A DNA stretch of 64,000 bases, from contig BPUI01000006.1 of NCBI GenBank assembly GCA_019973575.1, positions 30,927 through 94,926 of the forward strand, given 5' to 3'. This document shows, one piece after another, positions 1 through 8,593 of the stretch. Source of the stretch: Gemmatimonadetes bacterium T265 (GTDB lineage: Bacteria > Gemmatimonadota > Gemmatimonadetes > Gemmatimonadales > Gemmatimonadaceae). Both the position numbers and the translations under genes were made by a program. Every line of letters starts with the position of its first letter. The first letter of the stretch is position 1. The notes beneath the pieces were generated by a model. That model searched no databases. It was not told the origin of the DNA and saw only the letters and a program-made list of their open reading frames with translations.

Positions 1-1230
1 CGAGGCGGGGAGGGCCGCGAGGGTGACGACCTCGGCGCCGAGCGCGGCGGCGGCGCGCGCGAGCGTCGGCGTGTGGGCGGCCGCCACGTGCACGGTCCGC
101 ACGCCCGCGAACCGCGCGGCCGCCAGCGCGCGCGCGCGCGTCGCGTCGTCGGGGCCGTCGATCCGGACCGCCGCGGGGAACGCGCCGGGGACGATGCCTA
201 ACGTACGCGGGTCGTGGACGAGGAAGACGTTCGACCGCGGCGGACGTCCCGCGACGGCGCCGAGCAACTCGCGCATCGCGTGGGCGCGTACCCGGCCGGG
301 GACGTCGGGGCGCGTGAACGCGCAATCCCAGAGCACCGGACGCGAGGCCGCCATCGCGAGCGCCGCCCCGAGCGCGCCCGGGGCGCCGCCGGCCGGCGCG
401 GCGACCGCGCGACCGTCCTCGACGCGCACGTGCACGCGGAGCACGCCGGTCGCTTCGTCGGCCGCTCCCGTCGCGAACACGCCCGCGGGCCGGGCGCGTT
501 CGCGCCAGTAGACGTACAGCGCCCGGTTGGTGCGCGGGTTCACCCCGAGGCGGTGGAAGGCGTCGAACCCCGTGACCGCCGGCACCTCGGTCTCCAGCCA
601 CGCCGTCGGCGACGCATGCCGGGCCATCTCGAGCCGGTCCTTCCACATGTCGGCCCCGCGCACCCGGTCGTCGGACTGCCCGGTCTCGAAGAACAGCGTC
701 CGGCTCGCGCGCCCGACACGGCCGAGCAACCGCCGGCCTGCGGCGCGCCCGTGTCCCCCGAGGCGATCGTAGTGGTGGTATAGGCTCAGGAACAACGCCA
801 CGTCGTAGCGCGCGTCGAGGGGGCAGCGTTCGGCGGGGGCGCATCGTGCACGCACGCGGGCTGCCCCGGCCGCGCGGACCGCGCGCGCGGCCTCGTCGAG
901 CGCGACGGCGTCGGTGTCGATCAGATCCACCGACGTCGCACCGGGCGACCCCGCGTCGTCGTCGCGCAGGCCGTCGGCGACGAGGTGGCGCTCGTAATAC
1001 CCGGTGCTGCAGCCGACCGAGAGCACGCGAACGCCGGCAAATCGGTAGCCGCTCGCGCGCAGCAGCGCGAGTTTCGGCACGCAGCCGTTCGGGTCCGACG
1101 CGGCGGCGAGGGCCGGCTGGTACCGCGTCCCCCGCCGCTGGCGGCCGAGCAAGCGCCAGACCGCGTCGAGCGCGTCAGGCGGCAACGCGTGCCGCAAGGG
1201 CGGCCTCACGCCGGCGTGGACGGTCGTCAT
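1..1230 (-). CDS. SAM-dependent methyltransferase-like protein (3' end beyond window)
   Basis: Last visible gene of the minus-strand RiPP operon. I translated it by hand from the ATG at 1230-1228; the frame stays open to the left edge, giving at least 409 residues. Around residues 69-77 it reads VLSVGCSTG, a variant of the glycine-rich SAM-binding motif I of class I methyltransferases, followed by an acidic-rich stretch (VDLIDTDA). The start overlaps the stop of the upstream glycosyltransferase (ATGA), so translation is probably coupled. By position it would methylate the modified peptide or a sugar on it; that role is inference. The C-terminal half is unassigned, and the true end is unknown because the gene leaves the window. 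Confidence 0.72.
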   Translation of the reverse strand, partial: MTTVHAGVRPPLRHALPPDALDAVWRLLGRQRRGTRYQPALAAASDPNGCVPKLALLRASGYRFAGVRVLSVGCSTGYYERHLVADGLRDDDAGSPGATSVDLIDTDAVALDEAARAVRAAGAARVRARCAPAERCPLDARYDVALFLSLYHHYDRLGGHGRAAGRRLLGRVGRASRTLFFETGQSDDRVRGADMWKDRLEMARHASPTAWLETEVPAVTGFDAFHRLGVNPRTNRALYVYWRERARPAGVFATGAADEATGVLRVHVRVEDGRAVAAPAGGAPGALGAALAMAASRPVLWDCAFTRPDVPGRVRAHAMRELLGAVAGRPPRSNVFLVHDPRTLGIVPGAFPAAVRIDGPDDATRARALAAARFAGVRTVHVAAAHTPTLARAAAALGAEVVTLAALPAS

Positions 1231-3233
1231 GCGGGGAGGAGCTCGGCGTTCCGCGTCGCGTCGATCCGGCGGCGGAGCTTGGCGACGGCGGGGATGTCGC
1301 CGAGCAGTGCGCTGGCGTGCTGCAATGCGTCGTCCGCCTCGGCCGCGAGCGCGGGGCGGGCACGCGTCGCGTTCACGGCGAGCTCGAGCCACACGGGCCC
1401 CGACTCCTGCGCGTCGGGGTAGCGCCGCAACCACTCCCGGAGCGCGTCGAGCGCGACGGCGGGATCGCCGGCGCCGCGCGCGCACCGGGCGAGCTCGCGC
1501 AGGTACGGCCAGTCGTGTTCGCCGAGCGGCGCGGCGGCGCACGCACGCAGGGCGTGCGAGAGCGCGTCCTGCGGCCGCTCCGAGGCGCCCGACAGCCGCG
1601 CCGTCCAGTACGCCCGCCGGGCCGGCGCGAGCGCCGCATGGGGGATGCGTTCCCACGCCCGCACCGCATCGGCGACCACGCCGACGGCGAGCAACTCCCC
1701 GACACAGGCGAGGCGACCCGCGAGCGTGCCGGGCTCCGCCGCGGCGGTCGCCAGTACGGCGGAGATCTCGACGACGGGGGCGGTGGCGCGCGCGGTTCCA
1801 GGACCGCTCGTCGCGCGCGGCGGCGTATGCGATGGCACATGCGGCGGCGCGACGTCGGCGGCGGGGGCTGCCGCGGGGCCGCGGGCGAAGAACCGCGACA
1901 GGTCAGGCGTCACCGCCGCGTCCAGCACCGAGCGAAGACGGTCGCCGTCGGTCACCACGCGCGGCCCGCCGGCCCAGCCACGGCGGACCGCACTCGCCCA
2001 TGCGGCGTGTACGGTGAACAGGTCGCCCCAGGCGAGCGCGTTGAGCGGCGCGGCGTGCGCCAGGAGCCCGGCGGCGGGCGCGGCGGGTGTGGTCGCGTGC
2101 GGCCATGCGGGGACGGCGTGGCGCGCCGCCTCGCCGACCGCCGCCGCGCGGTCCAGCACGGCCTGGTAGCGCGGGAGGATCACGTCCGGGCCGAACTGCG
2201 CGGCCCACGCGCGGCACCGGTCCGGGGCCGGGGGCGCGGCGACCAGGGCACCGAGCGCGTCGGCCACGTCGGCCGGATCGACGTCGAGCGGGGCGAATTC
2301 GTCACCCGCGGGCCGCACGGGCACGAGGACGCCGCACGGGCCGACGGTGTCGCGCAGCCCGTTCCAATCGGTGCCGAGCACCGGGACGCCGACGCCTAAC
2401 GCTTCGACCGGGGTCTTGGGGAATGACTCCTCGAGCGTCACGGACAGGTTGACGAGCGCGTCGGCCCGCGACAGGAACGCGCCCTTCGCCGCGTCCCCCC
2501 GCACGGCCCCGACGAACCGAACGCGCTCCGTTAGGCCGAGCCGGCGCACCTTGTCGGCCAGCGTGCGCGTGTACGGGTGCGGCCCGGCCCACCCCGCGTC
2601 GTCGAGCGGACCGCCGACGTCCATTGTCGGCGTCGGACGTCGGGCGGCGCGCAGCAGCGCGAGCGCCTCGATCTGGCGGTGCACCAGCTTCAGCGCGTGC
2701 ACGCGCCCGAGGCTCACGACGTGCGGCACGGGGGAGCGTGGTCGCGCGGGTCCCGCCGGCAGCGGCCGCATGGGGTGGTGGACCACGTGCAGGTACGGGC
2801 GCAGCGCCGGACACAGGAACTCGATCGTCCGCCGCGCGCTCTCGCTCGGCGCCACGACCACGTCGCCCGGCGCGAGGAGCGGGGCCAGCAGGGCCCACTC
2901 GAACGCGTACGCGCCGGCGGCGTGCGCGATGAACAGCAGCCGCGCGCGGGCGCCCCCGCGGTTGCGCGCGGCGAGCAGCAGCGGCGCGAGCGGGATGCAC
3001 TCGAAATTCGGTGCGAAGTAGTCGTAATCCGCGGTGAGCGCGGCGAAGCGGCGTCCCGCGGCCGACAGGTCGGGGGGCGCGCCCGCCGGCCCGAGCACCG
3101 CGTCGCACCACGCGACGAGCGGGACGGCGGTGACCGCGAACGTCGAGCCGAGTTGGAGGTCGAACAGCTGCTCGTACGCCTGCGCGGTGAGGAGCGCCGA
3201 CGGGCGCCGGATCCGCAGGACGCGCGTCGTCAC
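1227..3233 (-). CDS. Glycosyltransferase, GT4-like, with long C-terminal extension
   Basis: The 668-residue product starts at a GTG that overlaps the tfuA stop (GTGA). The first ~360 residues look like a GT-B glycosyltransferase: a VSLGRVHALK segment, then VRFVGAVRGDAAKGAFLSRAD, then EESFPKTPVEALGVGVPVLG, the usual nucleotide-sugar-binding region with its conserved glutamate. The last ~250 residues are Ala/Arg/Glu-rich helices resembling tetratricopeptide-like repeats, perhaps for partner binding. It sits between tfuA and a methyltransferase in one overlapping operon, which suggests that the RiPP product is glycosylated. The acceptor and sugar are unknown. Confidence 0.8.
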   Translation of the reverse strand: MTTRVLRIRRPSALLTAQAYEQLFDLQLGSTFAVTAVPLVAWCDAVLGPAGAPPDLSAAGRRFAALTADYDYFAPNFECIPLAPLLLAARNRGGARARLLFIAHAAGAYAFEWALLAPLLAPGDVVVAPSESARRTIEFLCPALRPYLHVVHHPMRPLPAGPARPRSPVPHVVSLGRVHALKLVHRQIEALALLRAARRPTPTMDVGGPLDDAGWAGPHPYTRTLADKVRRLGLTERVRFVGAVRGDAAKGAFLSRADALVNLSVTLEESFPKTPVEALGVGVPVLGTDWNGLRDTVGPCGVLVPVRPAGDEFAPLDVDPADVADALGALVAAPPAPDRCRAWAAQFGPDVILPRYQAVLDRAAAVGEAARHAVPAWPHATTPAAPAAGLLAHAAPLNALAWGDLFTVHAAWASAVRRGWAGGPRVVTDGDRLRSVLDAAVTPDLSRFFARGPAAAPAADVAPPHVPSHTPPRATSGPGTARATAPVVEISAVLATAAAEPGTLAGRLACVGELLAVGVVADAVRAWERIPHAALAPARRAYWTARLSGASERPQDALSHALRACAAAPLGEHDWPYLRELARCARGAGDPAVALDALREWLRRYPDAQESGPVWLELAVNATRARPALAAEADDALQHASALLGDIPAVAKLRRRIDATRNAELLPA

Positions 3234-4624
3234 GGCGTGCCCCCGACGTCGACGAACCCCGCCGCGCGCGCCGCCGCGCGGGCGCGCCGGCGCGCCGCGC
3301 GCGCGCGCAGCAGCGCGATACGCAGCTGGCGCAGGCTCCCGAACCCCGCCTCGTCGGCCCACTCCGCCGCGGCGGCGGGCATCCGGCACGCCGTGGCCCG
3401 CATGTGCTCGACCGCCAGCTGCACGTCCGTCAGCTCGTGCCCGTCGTCGGCGGCGCCCGCCGGGACCGGCGCGGCGAGCAGCCGTTCCTGCGCGGCCGCG
3501 CGCCCGACCCACGCGGCGTAGTCGTCGCGCAGGCGGAGCTCGTCGAGCACCAGACGTGCGGTGCGCGGATGGCCGCGACGCTGGACGAGCCAGCGGTGCA
3601 GGGCGCGCCGCCGGGCGAGCGTCCGGACGAGTTCTTCGTGTTCTCCCGCGGTGAGGTCGTTGCGCGCGCGCCACGCCGCCTCGTCCGCGTCGGTCGTCAG
3701 CCGCCGCTCGACGCGGAACCGCCGGCGTTCGGCGTCGACCTCCGCTGGCGGGACGTCGAGTTCGAGCACGTCGGCGAGCACCTCGACGAGCGCGCGGTCC
3801 ATCGCGCGCGCGTTGAGGGCGTTGAAGTCCTCCGCGTGGAGCGCGACGTGGGCAGCCACGTCGGACAGCGAGACCGTGCCGGCGCCGTGGCGGACCGCGC
3901 GGTCGTGGTCGTACAGCGTCTCGAAATTCCGCGTCCACTCGAACTCGAACGACGGCACGTGAGGCGGCAGCGGCGTCGGGAGGCGGCCGAGGGTGTGCAG
4001 GAGCGCGATCGCGTCGTCCCGCTTGAGGTCGACGCGGTTGGCGCGCACGAAGGCGCGCAGGCGCGCGACGCCGGCCGGGTCGAGTCCCTCGTCCACGGCC
4101 GCGCGGACCACGGCGGCGTAGGAGCGGTCGGTGAAGTGCATCGCCTTGCACCGCGCGACCAGGCGGTCGTACGTCGCCGGCTCGAGGACGCCCTCGACCA
4201 CCGCCCGCGCCAGCGTGGCGCGCACGTTGACCATCGCCTCCGAGAGGGGGCGGTACCCGGCGTCGGCGGTCGCGTGCGCGAGCGCGACCTCGTCGTCGTC
4301 CGCGATCACCCCGTCGGCGTACATCCGGAACACCTCGCCGACGCCGACGGTCCCGTACGCGGCCGTCTCGGCCGCGCGGAGCGCCCCCATGCTGCTGGCG
4401 CCGAAGACGTGCACGCCCTGGTGCAGCGCGTAGAGGATCTCCTTGTGCCACACGGACAGCGTCTGCCCGAACTCGCCGTCGACGATCCCGATGACCGACG
4501 GCCGCCAGGCGCCGAGCGCGGACAGGACGTCACCCTGCCGGACGGGGGGCAGGTACACGGCGTCGAGCAGCGTGCGCGCGTGCTCCACGGGGAGCGACGG
4601 GCCGAGGAAGACGACGGCGGTCAC
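3230..4624 (-). CDS. tfuA: TfuA-like protein, YcaO partner for thioamide formation
   Basis: 464 residues from a GTG start. The N-terminal ~210 residues match the TfuA core: FLGPSLP near the start, PPVRQGDVL, IGIVDGEFGQTLSVWHKEIL and FGASSMGALRAAE. Family members work with YcaO proteins to install backbone thioamides, for example in thioviridamide-like peptides and in methyl-coenzyme M reductase. They are thought to help deliver sulfide or activate YcaO. The remaining ~250 residues form an Arg/Ala-rich region not covered by the core domain. The gene lies 43 bp after ycaO and overlaps the following glycosyltransferase by 4 bp, so the pair is almost certainly co-expressed. This identity is the main reason to predict thioamides instead of azolines. 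Confidence 0.88.
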   Translation of the reverse strand: MTAVVFLGPSLPVEHARTLLDAVYLPPVRQGDVLSALGAWRPSVIGIVDGEFGQTLSVWHKEILYALHQGVHVFGASSMGALRAAETAAYGTVGVGEVFRMYADGVIADDDEVALAHATADAGYRPLSEAMVNVRATLARAVVEGVLEPATYDRLVARCKAMHFTDRSYAAVVRAAVDEGLDPAGVARLRAFVRANRVDLKRDDAIALLHTLGRLPTPLPPHVPSFEFEWTRNFETLYDHDRAVRHGAGTVSLSDVAAHVALHAEDFNALNARAMDRALVEVLADVLELDVPPAEVDAERRRFRVERRLTTDADEAAWRARNDLTAGEHEELVRTLARRRALHRWLVQRRGHPRTARLVLDELRLRDDYAAWVGRAAAQERLLAAPVPAGAADDGHELTDVQLAVEHMRATACRMPAAAAEWADEAGFGSLRQLRIALLRARAARRRARAAARAAGFVDVGGTP

Positions 4625-4667
4625 CGCGACACTCCGGCGGACGGGTGAACGGGGCGCGGGCGGGCGG

Positions 4668-5978
4668 TCACGACGACCGCCCGCCCGGGTGGGCGGCGCA
4701 GAACGCGGCGGCGCGGCGGCCGGCGACGTAGTTGTGCGAGGTGTAGCCCTCGAGGCCGGGCGCGATCGCCTTGACCACCGGGATCCCGAACTCCTCGTGG
4801 CCGAGGTCGACGAGGATCACCTGCTCGACGCCGACGCCGCGCAGCCGGCCCACGAGGGTCGTCGCGTCAGCTTCAAAGCTCGCGCCCGCGCCGGACGGCC
4901 GGATCGCCCCCGGCGCGCCGTCCCGGTCGGAGCCCGGCGCCAGCAGCGCGGCGACGGCGGCCGGCGTGTCGTCGAACCGGGCCTGCCGCTCGTCACAGCG
5001 GAACACGTCGTCGCGCGACCCGGAGACGTAGACGGCCCGCGACTGCGCCGCCTCGGTGAGCGCGCGGATCAGCGCGACGTCGGGGTCGAGGTGCGCGCCC
5101 CACCCGCCGAAGACGCCGACGTTGCGGTCGCGCTCGTCGACGAGGTGGGCCATGTACACGGGCACGTCGGTGTCGACCGCGCAGTCGCGGGCGGTCGCGC
5201 GCAGGCCGACCGCGCGGAAGCGCGCGAGCAGGTCCTGCACGAGGGGAGACTCGACGGCGTCGAGCGCCACCAGCGGCGCGCGGTAGCCCGTGCGGAACTC
5301 GGCGAGCCGGTGGCAGGCGACGGCGTCGCGCTCGATCAGCTCGTAGAGGGCGGCGCACGCCGCCTCCAGGAGGTGGTTGCCGGAGGCGAGCCCGTTGCTG
5401 TCCTGCACGAACGAACGGGCGAGGGGTGGTCGCGGCGCGGGCGGGTCGACGAGCGCGACGCCGTGGTAGGGCACCCACGTGTCGCGTTGTGCGACGAGGT
5501 CCCAGCCGGCGAGCCACGCTTCGGGGCGGGTCGGGCGAAAGAGCGAGCGCCGCGCGAGCGGGAGGCAGTCGAGCGGGATCGTCGCGCCCGCCGACTCGAG
5601 CTCGCGGTACGTCGCGACGGTCGTCGGGAGGCGGACGTGTTCGGCGTGGTAGCACTCGAGCGCTTCCATCGCCGCCGAGACGGTCGCCGCGGCGCGGGTG
5701 AACCCCTTGCCGGCGGCGGTCGAGAGGCTGCGCGCGTTCGGCCTTACGGCGACGACGGTGGTCACGCCGACGCGGTCCAACCCGCTGACGTCCGCGAGGC
5801 GGGTGATGCCGGCCGCGGCGAAGTGCGGCCGGATGCGCGCGAACGTCTCCTCCGGCGCGCAGCAGCGGTGCGTGCCGTCCGTGAAGCGCTTGGCGGCGCG
5901 GTGTCCGACGCCCCGCACCCACAGCGGCGCGGCCGGCGCGGACGCGCGCGGGGCGGGGGCGGGCGGCGGGGAAGGCAC
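4668..5978 (-). CDS. YcaO-domain ATP-dependent cyclodehydratase/thioamidase
   Basis: 436 residues from a GTG start. YcaO motifs are clear: VGVTTVVAVRPNARSLSTAAGKG, then AAATVSAAMEALECYHAE (the SxxE..E nucleotide-binding element), ARSFVQDSNGLASGNHLLEA and ALYELIERDAVACHRLAE, and RALTEAAQSRAVYVSGSRDD. YcaO enzymes use ATP to activate a peptide amide oxygen; with TfuA the nucleophile is an external sulfur donor and the product a thioamide. No Ocin-ThiF or E1-like partner domain is fused, in keeping with the TfuA class. The gene follows the Nif11 precursor by 72 bp, a gap holding a strong hairpin. Confidence 0.92.
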   Translation of the reverse strand: MPSPPPAPAPRASAPAAPLWVRGVGHRAAKRFTDGTHRCCAPEETFARIRPHFAAAGITRLADVSGLDRVGVTTVVAVRPNARSLSTAAGKGFTRAAATVSAAMEALECYHAEHVRLPTTVATYRELESAGATIPLDCLPLARRSLFRPTRPEAWLAGWDLVAQRDTWVPYHGVALVDPPAPRPPLARSFVQDSNGLASGNHLLEAACAALYELIERDAVACHRLAEFRTGYRAPLVALDAVESPLVQDLLARFRAVGLRATARDCAVDTDVPVYMAHLVDERDRNVGVFGGWGAHLDPDVALIRALTEAAQSRAVYVSGSRDDVFRCDERQARFDDTPAAVAALLAPGSDRDGAPGAIRPSGAGASFEADATTLVGRLRGVGVEQVILVDLGHEEFGIPVVKAIAPGLEGYTSHNYVAGRRAAAFCAAHPGGRSS

Positions 5979-6010
5979 GCGCGGGCCGTCGGGCGGAGTG
6001 CCGGGGTGGA

Positions 6011-6037
6011 CGCCCCACGCGGGGTGCGCGTGGGGCG
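6011..6037 (-). terminator. Hairpin between RiPP precursor and ycaO (likely attenuator)
   Basis: A perfect 10-bp inverted repeat, CGCCCCACGC / GCGTGGGGCG, encloses a 7-nt loop just after the precursor stop codon and before the ycaO start. Partial terminators of this kind are common behind RiPP precursor genes, where they keep precursor transcript above enzyme transcript. No U-tract follows on the minus strand, so it may act by stabilising the upstream mRNA end. The role is inferred. Confidence 0.55.
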
Positions 6038-6050
6038 TCGCGCCCGGACG

Positions 6051-6326
6051 TTAGGCAACGGCGAGGAGCGTGACCGCCGTGATGAACGACAGCCAGGTCG
6101 TCGTCTGGCCGCCGGCGACGGCCTCGAGCTCGGCGTCCGAGAGCTCGCTGCTGCCGGTGTGCTCGGCGACGGCCGCCTGCGCGTCCTCCTTCGACACGTC
6201 CGAGTAGCCCGCCGCGTCGATGATCGCGCGGCGCTCCTCGGGGGACGCGGCGTTCTCGAGCGACTGACGGAAGGCGACGTCGTCGGTGATCTTCTGGAAC
6301 AGCTCGTTGGCGCGGGGAGTAGCCAT
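6051..6326 (-). CDS. RiPP precursor with Nif11-type leader
   Basis: 91 residues. The N-terminal ~73 residues form a Nif11-like leader (helical, ending SELSDAELEAVAGG with the double glycine at which C39-type peptidases cut). The predicted core after the cut is QTTTWLSFITAVTLLAVA: 18 residues, hydrophobic, with five Ser/Thr and no Cys. A Cys-free core rules out thiazole or lanthionine formation on it and fits backbone thioamidation by the neighbouring YcaO/TfuA. It is the first gene of the minus-strand operon, followed by a hairpin and then ycaO. No C39 protease or exporter lies inside the window. Family call is strong; the modification is inference. Confidence 0.88.
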   Translation of the reverse strand: MATPRANELFQKITDDVAFRQSLENAASPEERRAIIDAAGYSDVSKEDAQAAVAEHTGSSELSDAELEAVAGGQTTTWLSFITAVTLLAVA

Positions 6327-6704
6327 GGTCGTGGTCCTCGGGTGGTGGAGTGCGGCGGGTGCCGTTGGGGCGGGTGGTGTCCGCGCAGGGCCCTACGCGG
6401 TGCGGGACAAAGCAGGGGCAACGCACGTGCCCCGGCGTACGGTGGCGCGTAAGTGCTGACGGCGGCGCGAGATGCGGTGCCTAACGGGCATCCGCCGGCG
6501 CGGCCGCGCGCGCCGCCGGTCGAGCCCGAGCTCTATCGGGTAGAGCGCGCGGTCCGGCGCGGACGCCGCAGAATTGGTCGCGCACGGGTACTTCCGAACG
6601 GAACGGCCTTTGCCCCGGCAACGTCGCGCGCCGCGTCGCACGCGTCGCCGCCCGCCGCCGCGCCGCGTCCGCCGCGCGACCGCACCCCGCCACGGAGGTC
6701 CCCA
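6327..6704. promoter_or_regulatory. Divergent control region between precursor and sulfur-carrier genes
   Basis: This 378-bp gap separates the minus-strand precursor operon from the plus-strand sulfur-carrier operon, so it should hold promoters for both. It contains CGTACGGTG at 6436-6444, a motif seen again twice before the E1-like gene, and a palindrome at 6531-6545. A ribosome-binding-like GGAGG lies shortly before the carrier ATG at 6705. I could not fix -35/-10 boxes with confidence. Confidence 0.5.
6531..6545. promoter_or_regulatory. Palindrome CTCTA-TCGGG-TAGAG, candidate operator
   Basis: CTCTATCGGGTAGAG is a perfect 5-bp inverted repeat around a 5-bp centre, 159 bp before the sulfur-carrier ATG. 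An almost identical site (CTCTATCGACTAGAG) lies before the E1-like gene at 9273-9287. Two matching AT-containing palindromes in such GC-rich DNA, each upstream of a sulfur-handling gene, suggest a common regulator. None is encoded next to them. Confidence 0.55.
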
Positions 6705-6977
6705 ATGGAAGTCCCCGTCCTGATCCCGACGCCGCTGCGCGCCTTCACCGGCGGCGCGCGCCGCGTCCCCGTCCGCGCGACGACCGTCGGCGAGGCCCTG
6801 GACCAACTCGCGCTCCGCTTCCCGCCGCTGCGCGCCCAGCTCTTCGCCGACGGCGGGCTGCGCGCGTTCGTGAACGTGTTCGTGAACGACGAGAACGCCC
6901 GCGACCTGGACGGCCCCGCCACGCGGCTCGCCTCCGGCGACGTCCTGGATCTCATCCCGAGCATCGCGGGCGGTTGA
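6705..6977 (+). CDS. ThiS/MoaD-family sulfur carrier protein
   Basis: 90 residues starting at an ATG preceded by GGAGG. The sequence has the beta-grasp pattern of MoaD/ThiS (PVRATTVGEALDQLALRFPPLRAQLF, FVNVFVNDENARDLDG, ASGDVLDLIPSIAGG) and ends exactly in Gly-Gly. That C-terminus is adenylated by an E1-like enzyme and converted to a thiocarboxylate that carries sulfide. The matching E1-rhodanese protein is encoded at 9483-10691. In this context the carrier probably supplies sulfur to YcaO/TfuA, although a housekeeping role in cofactor synthesis cannot be excluded from sequence alone. Confidence 0.87.
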   Translation: MEVPVLIPTPLRAFTGGARRVPVRATTVGEALDQLALRFPPLRAQLFADGGLRAFVNVFVNDENARDLDGPATRLASGDVLDLIPSIAGG

Positions 6978-7047
6978 CCCGCCGCCCGCGCCGCGCGCCC
7001 GTCCCGCGCGCCCGCACCTTCCACCCCGTCCACCGCGAGTGAACCCC

Positions 7048-7221
7048 ATGCCACGCAACCGCCTTTACGTCGCCGCCGCGATCGCGCTCTTCGGCCTCGT
7101 CTTCTGCTTCAGCCGCTGGCCGGCCGTGTCCGCCCTCCAGATCGTCATCCCGTTCGTGTTCGGCCTCGCGGCCGGCGTGATGTACGGCCGCGGCCGCCCG
7201 CGCCCGGCCGGTCTTGCCTAA
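7048..7221 (+). CDS. Small two-helix membrane protein
   Basis: 57 residues if translation begins at ATG 7048; a GTG at 7039 would add three. Two hydrophobic stretches are visible, LYVAAAIALFGLVFCF and LQIVIPFVFGLAAGVMYG, with a basic tail (RGRPRPAGLA). It is translationally coupled to the next glycosyltransferase, whose TTG start overlaps its last codons. I recognise no family; it could anchor or assist export of the RiPP. Confidence 0.6.
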   Translation: MPRNRLYVAAAIALFGLVFCFSRWPAVSALQIVIPFVFGLAAGVMYGRGRPRPAGLA

Positions 7222-8593
7222 CCGCCCCGCTGCGCCGCGCCGCGTCGCCCTGCTCGACCCGGTGGGCGACGCGGGCATCGGCGGCTACACGCACGAGCTG
7301 GCGCAGGCCCTCGCCGGGGCCGGGGTCGACGCGTGCGTGTACTCCACCCCCGCCGCGTTCGCGCGCGCGCTGCCGCGGGCGTACCCGCTCGTGCCCGCGT
7401 TCGGCGAGCGGCCGCTCGACGCCCCCGCGCTCGCGCGGGCGCGGGCCGTCACGTTAGGCAGCGCCCCCGCGCCGCCCGCCCCCGCCGGCCCGCCCGCCCC
7501 GGGGTCCCTCGACGCGTACTGCGCGGCGCTGCGCGCCCGCGGCTGGGGCGGCCCGCGGCGGCGCGCCGCCGGCGCGCCGCGTCCCGCCGCGCGGCACGCG
7601 ACCGGGCCGGCGCGCCTGCGCGCGGCGGACGCGCCCGCCGCGTCCCCGCACGCGACAGCCCTCGTCGACCACCTGTGCGACGCCGGGTTCGACGCGGTCT
7701 GGACGCAGTGGCCCGTCCTCGACCCGTACCCCGGCGACACGCGCCGGGCGTGCGCCCGGCGCGGCGTCCGCGTCGTGCACACGGTGCACAACGTCCTCCC
7801 CCACGAGCGCGCGCCCGACGACGCCGACCACCACGCGCGCGCGTACGCGGACGCCGACGTCCTCGTCGTCCACAGCCGGCAGGCCGCGGCGGCGCTGGAG
7901 GCGGCGTTCCCGACGGCCCGCGGCCGGACGGTCGTGGCCCGGCACGGCACGTATTCGATCTACCCGCGCGTCCCCGGCGCGCGCGCGCACCTGCGGGCGC
8001 ACCTCGACCTGCCCCCGGACGCCACGATCGTCCTCTTCTTCGGCGGGGTGCGTCCCTACAAGAACCTGGACGCCGTCACGGAGGCGCTCGCCGCGCCGGG
8101 CTGCGACGACCTCGTGCTCGTCGTCGCCGGGTGGGAGTGGGGCGGCGACGGCGGCTCACCGGACGACCGGCTCGCGCGGACCCGCCGGCGCGTCGCCGCC
8201 GCCGGCCTCGACCCGCGCGTGCGCCTGCTCCCCGGTCCGTTCGGCGTCCAGCAGACGGCCGAGCTGTTCGAGGCGGCCGACATCGTCGCGCTCCCATACC
8301 TCGAGAGTTCGGGGAGCGGGGTGCTCTGCCTCGCCATGACGTTCGGCCGCCACGTGCTCTGCACCGCGACGGGCGGCATGGCCGAGTACGTGGCCGACTA
8401 CCCGCGGGCGACGCTGCTCGAACGGGGGACGCCGGCGGCGGTGGGGGCGGGGCTCCGCGCCGCCGCGGTCGCGGTCGGCGCCGACCGCGGCGACGGCGCG
8501 GCGTGTCCGACGCCGCACCTGGCGTGGCCGCACATCGTGCGCGGGCTGCTCCCGGCGCTCGCCACACCCGCTGTTAGGCACCTAGGCGACTGA
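7214..8593 (+). CDS. Glycosyltransferase family 4 protein
   Basis: 459 residues from a TTG start that overlaps the preceding small gene by 8 bp. GT4 hallmarks are clear: ALLDPVGDAGIGGYTHELAQAL at the N-terminus, VLFFGGVRPYKNLDAV in the middle, and the donor-binding region ADIVALPYLESSGSGVLCLAMTFGRHVL with its conserved glutamate. About 80 residues after residue ~80 are a low-complexity Ala/Pro/Arg insert. It is the second glycosyltransferase of the cluster, so the product may carry more than one sugar. Its 3' end overlaps the convergent kinase gene by 20 bp. Confidence 0.88.
   Translation: MPNRPAAPRRVALLDPVGDAGIGGYTHELAQALAGAGVDACVYSTPAAFARALPRAYPLVPAFGERPLDAPALARARAVTLGSAPAPPAPAGPPAPGSLDAYCAALRARGWGGPRRRAAGAPRPAARHATGPARLRAADAPAASPHATALVDHLCDAGFDAVWTQWPVLDPYPGDTRRACARRGVRVVHTVHNVLPHERAPDDADHHARAYADADVLVVHSRQAAAALEAAFPTARGRTVVARHGTYSIYPRVPGARAHLRAHLDLPPDATIVLFFGGVRPYKNLDAVTEALAAPGCDDLVLVVAGWEWGGDGGSPDDRLARTRRRVAAAGLDPRVRLLPGPFGVQQTAELFEAADIVALPYLESSGSGVLCLAMTFGRHVLCTATGGMAEYVADYPRATLLERGTPAAVGAGLRAAAVAVGADRGDGAACPTPHLAWPHIVRGLLPALATPAVRHLGD

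Noticed and set aside
3234..4451. N-terminal extension of the first glycosyltransferase frame
   Set aside because: The frame is open but reads as Arg/Ala noise; it overlaps tfuA entirely, and the GTG at 3233 gives a normal glycosyltransferase start.
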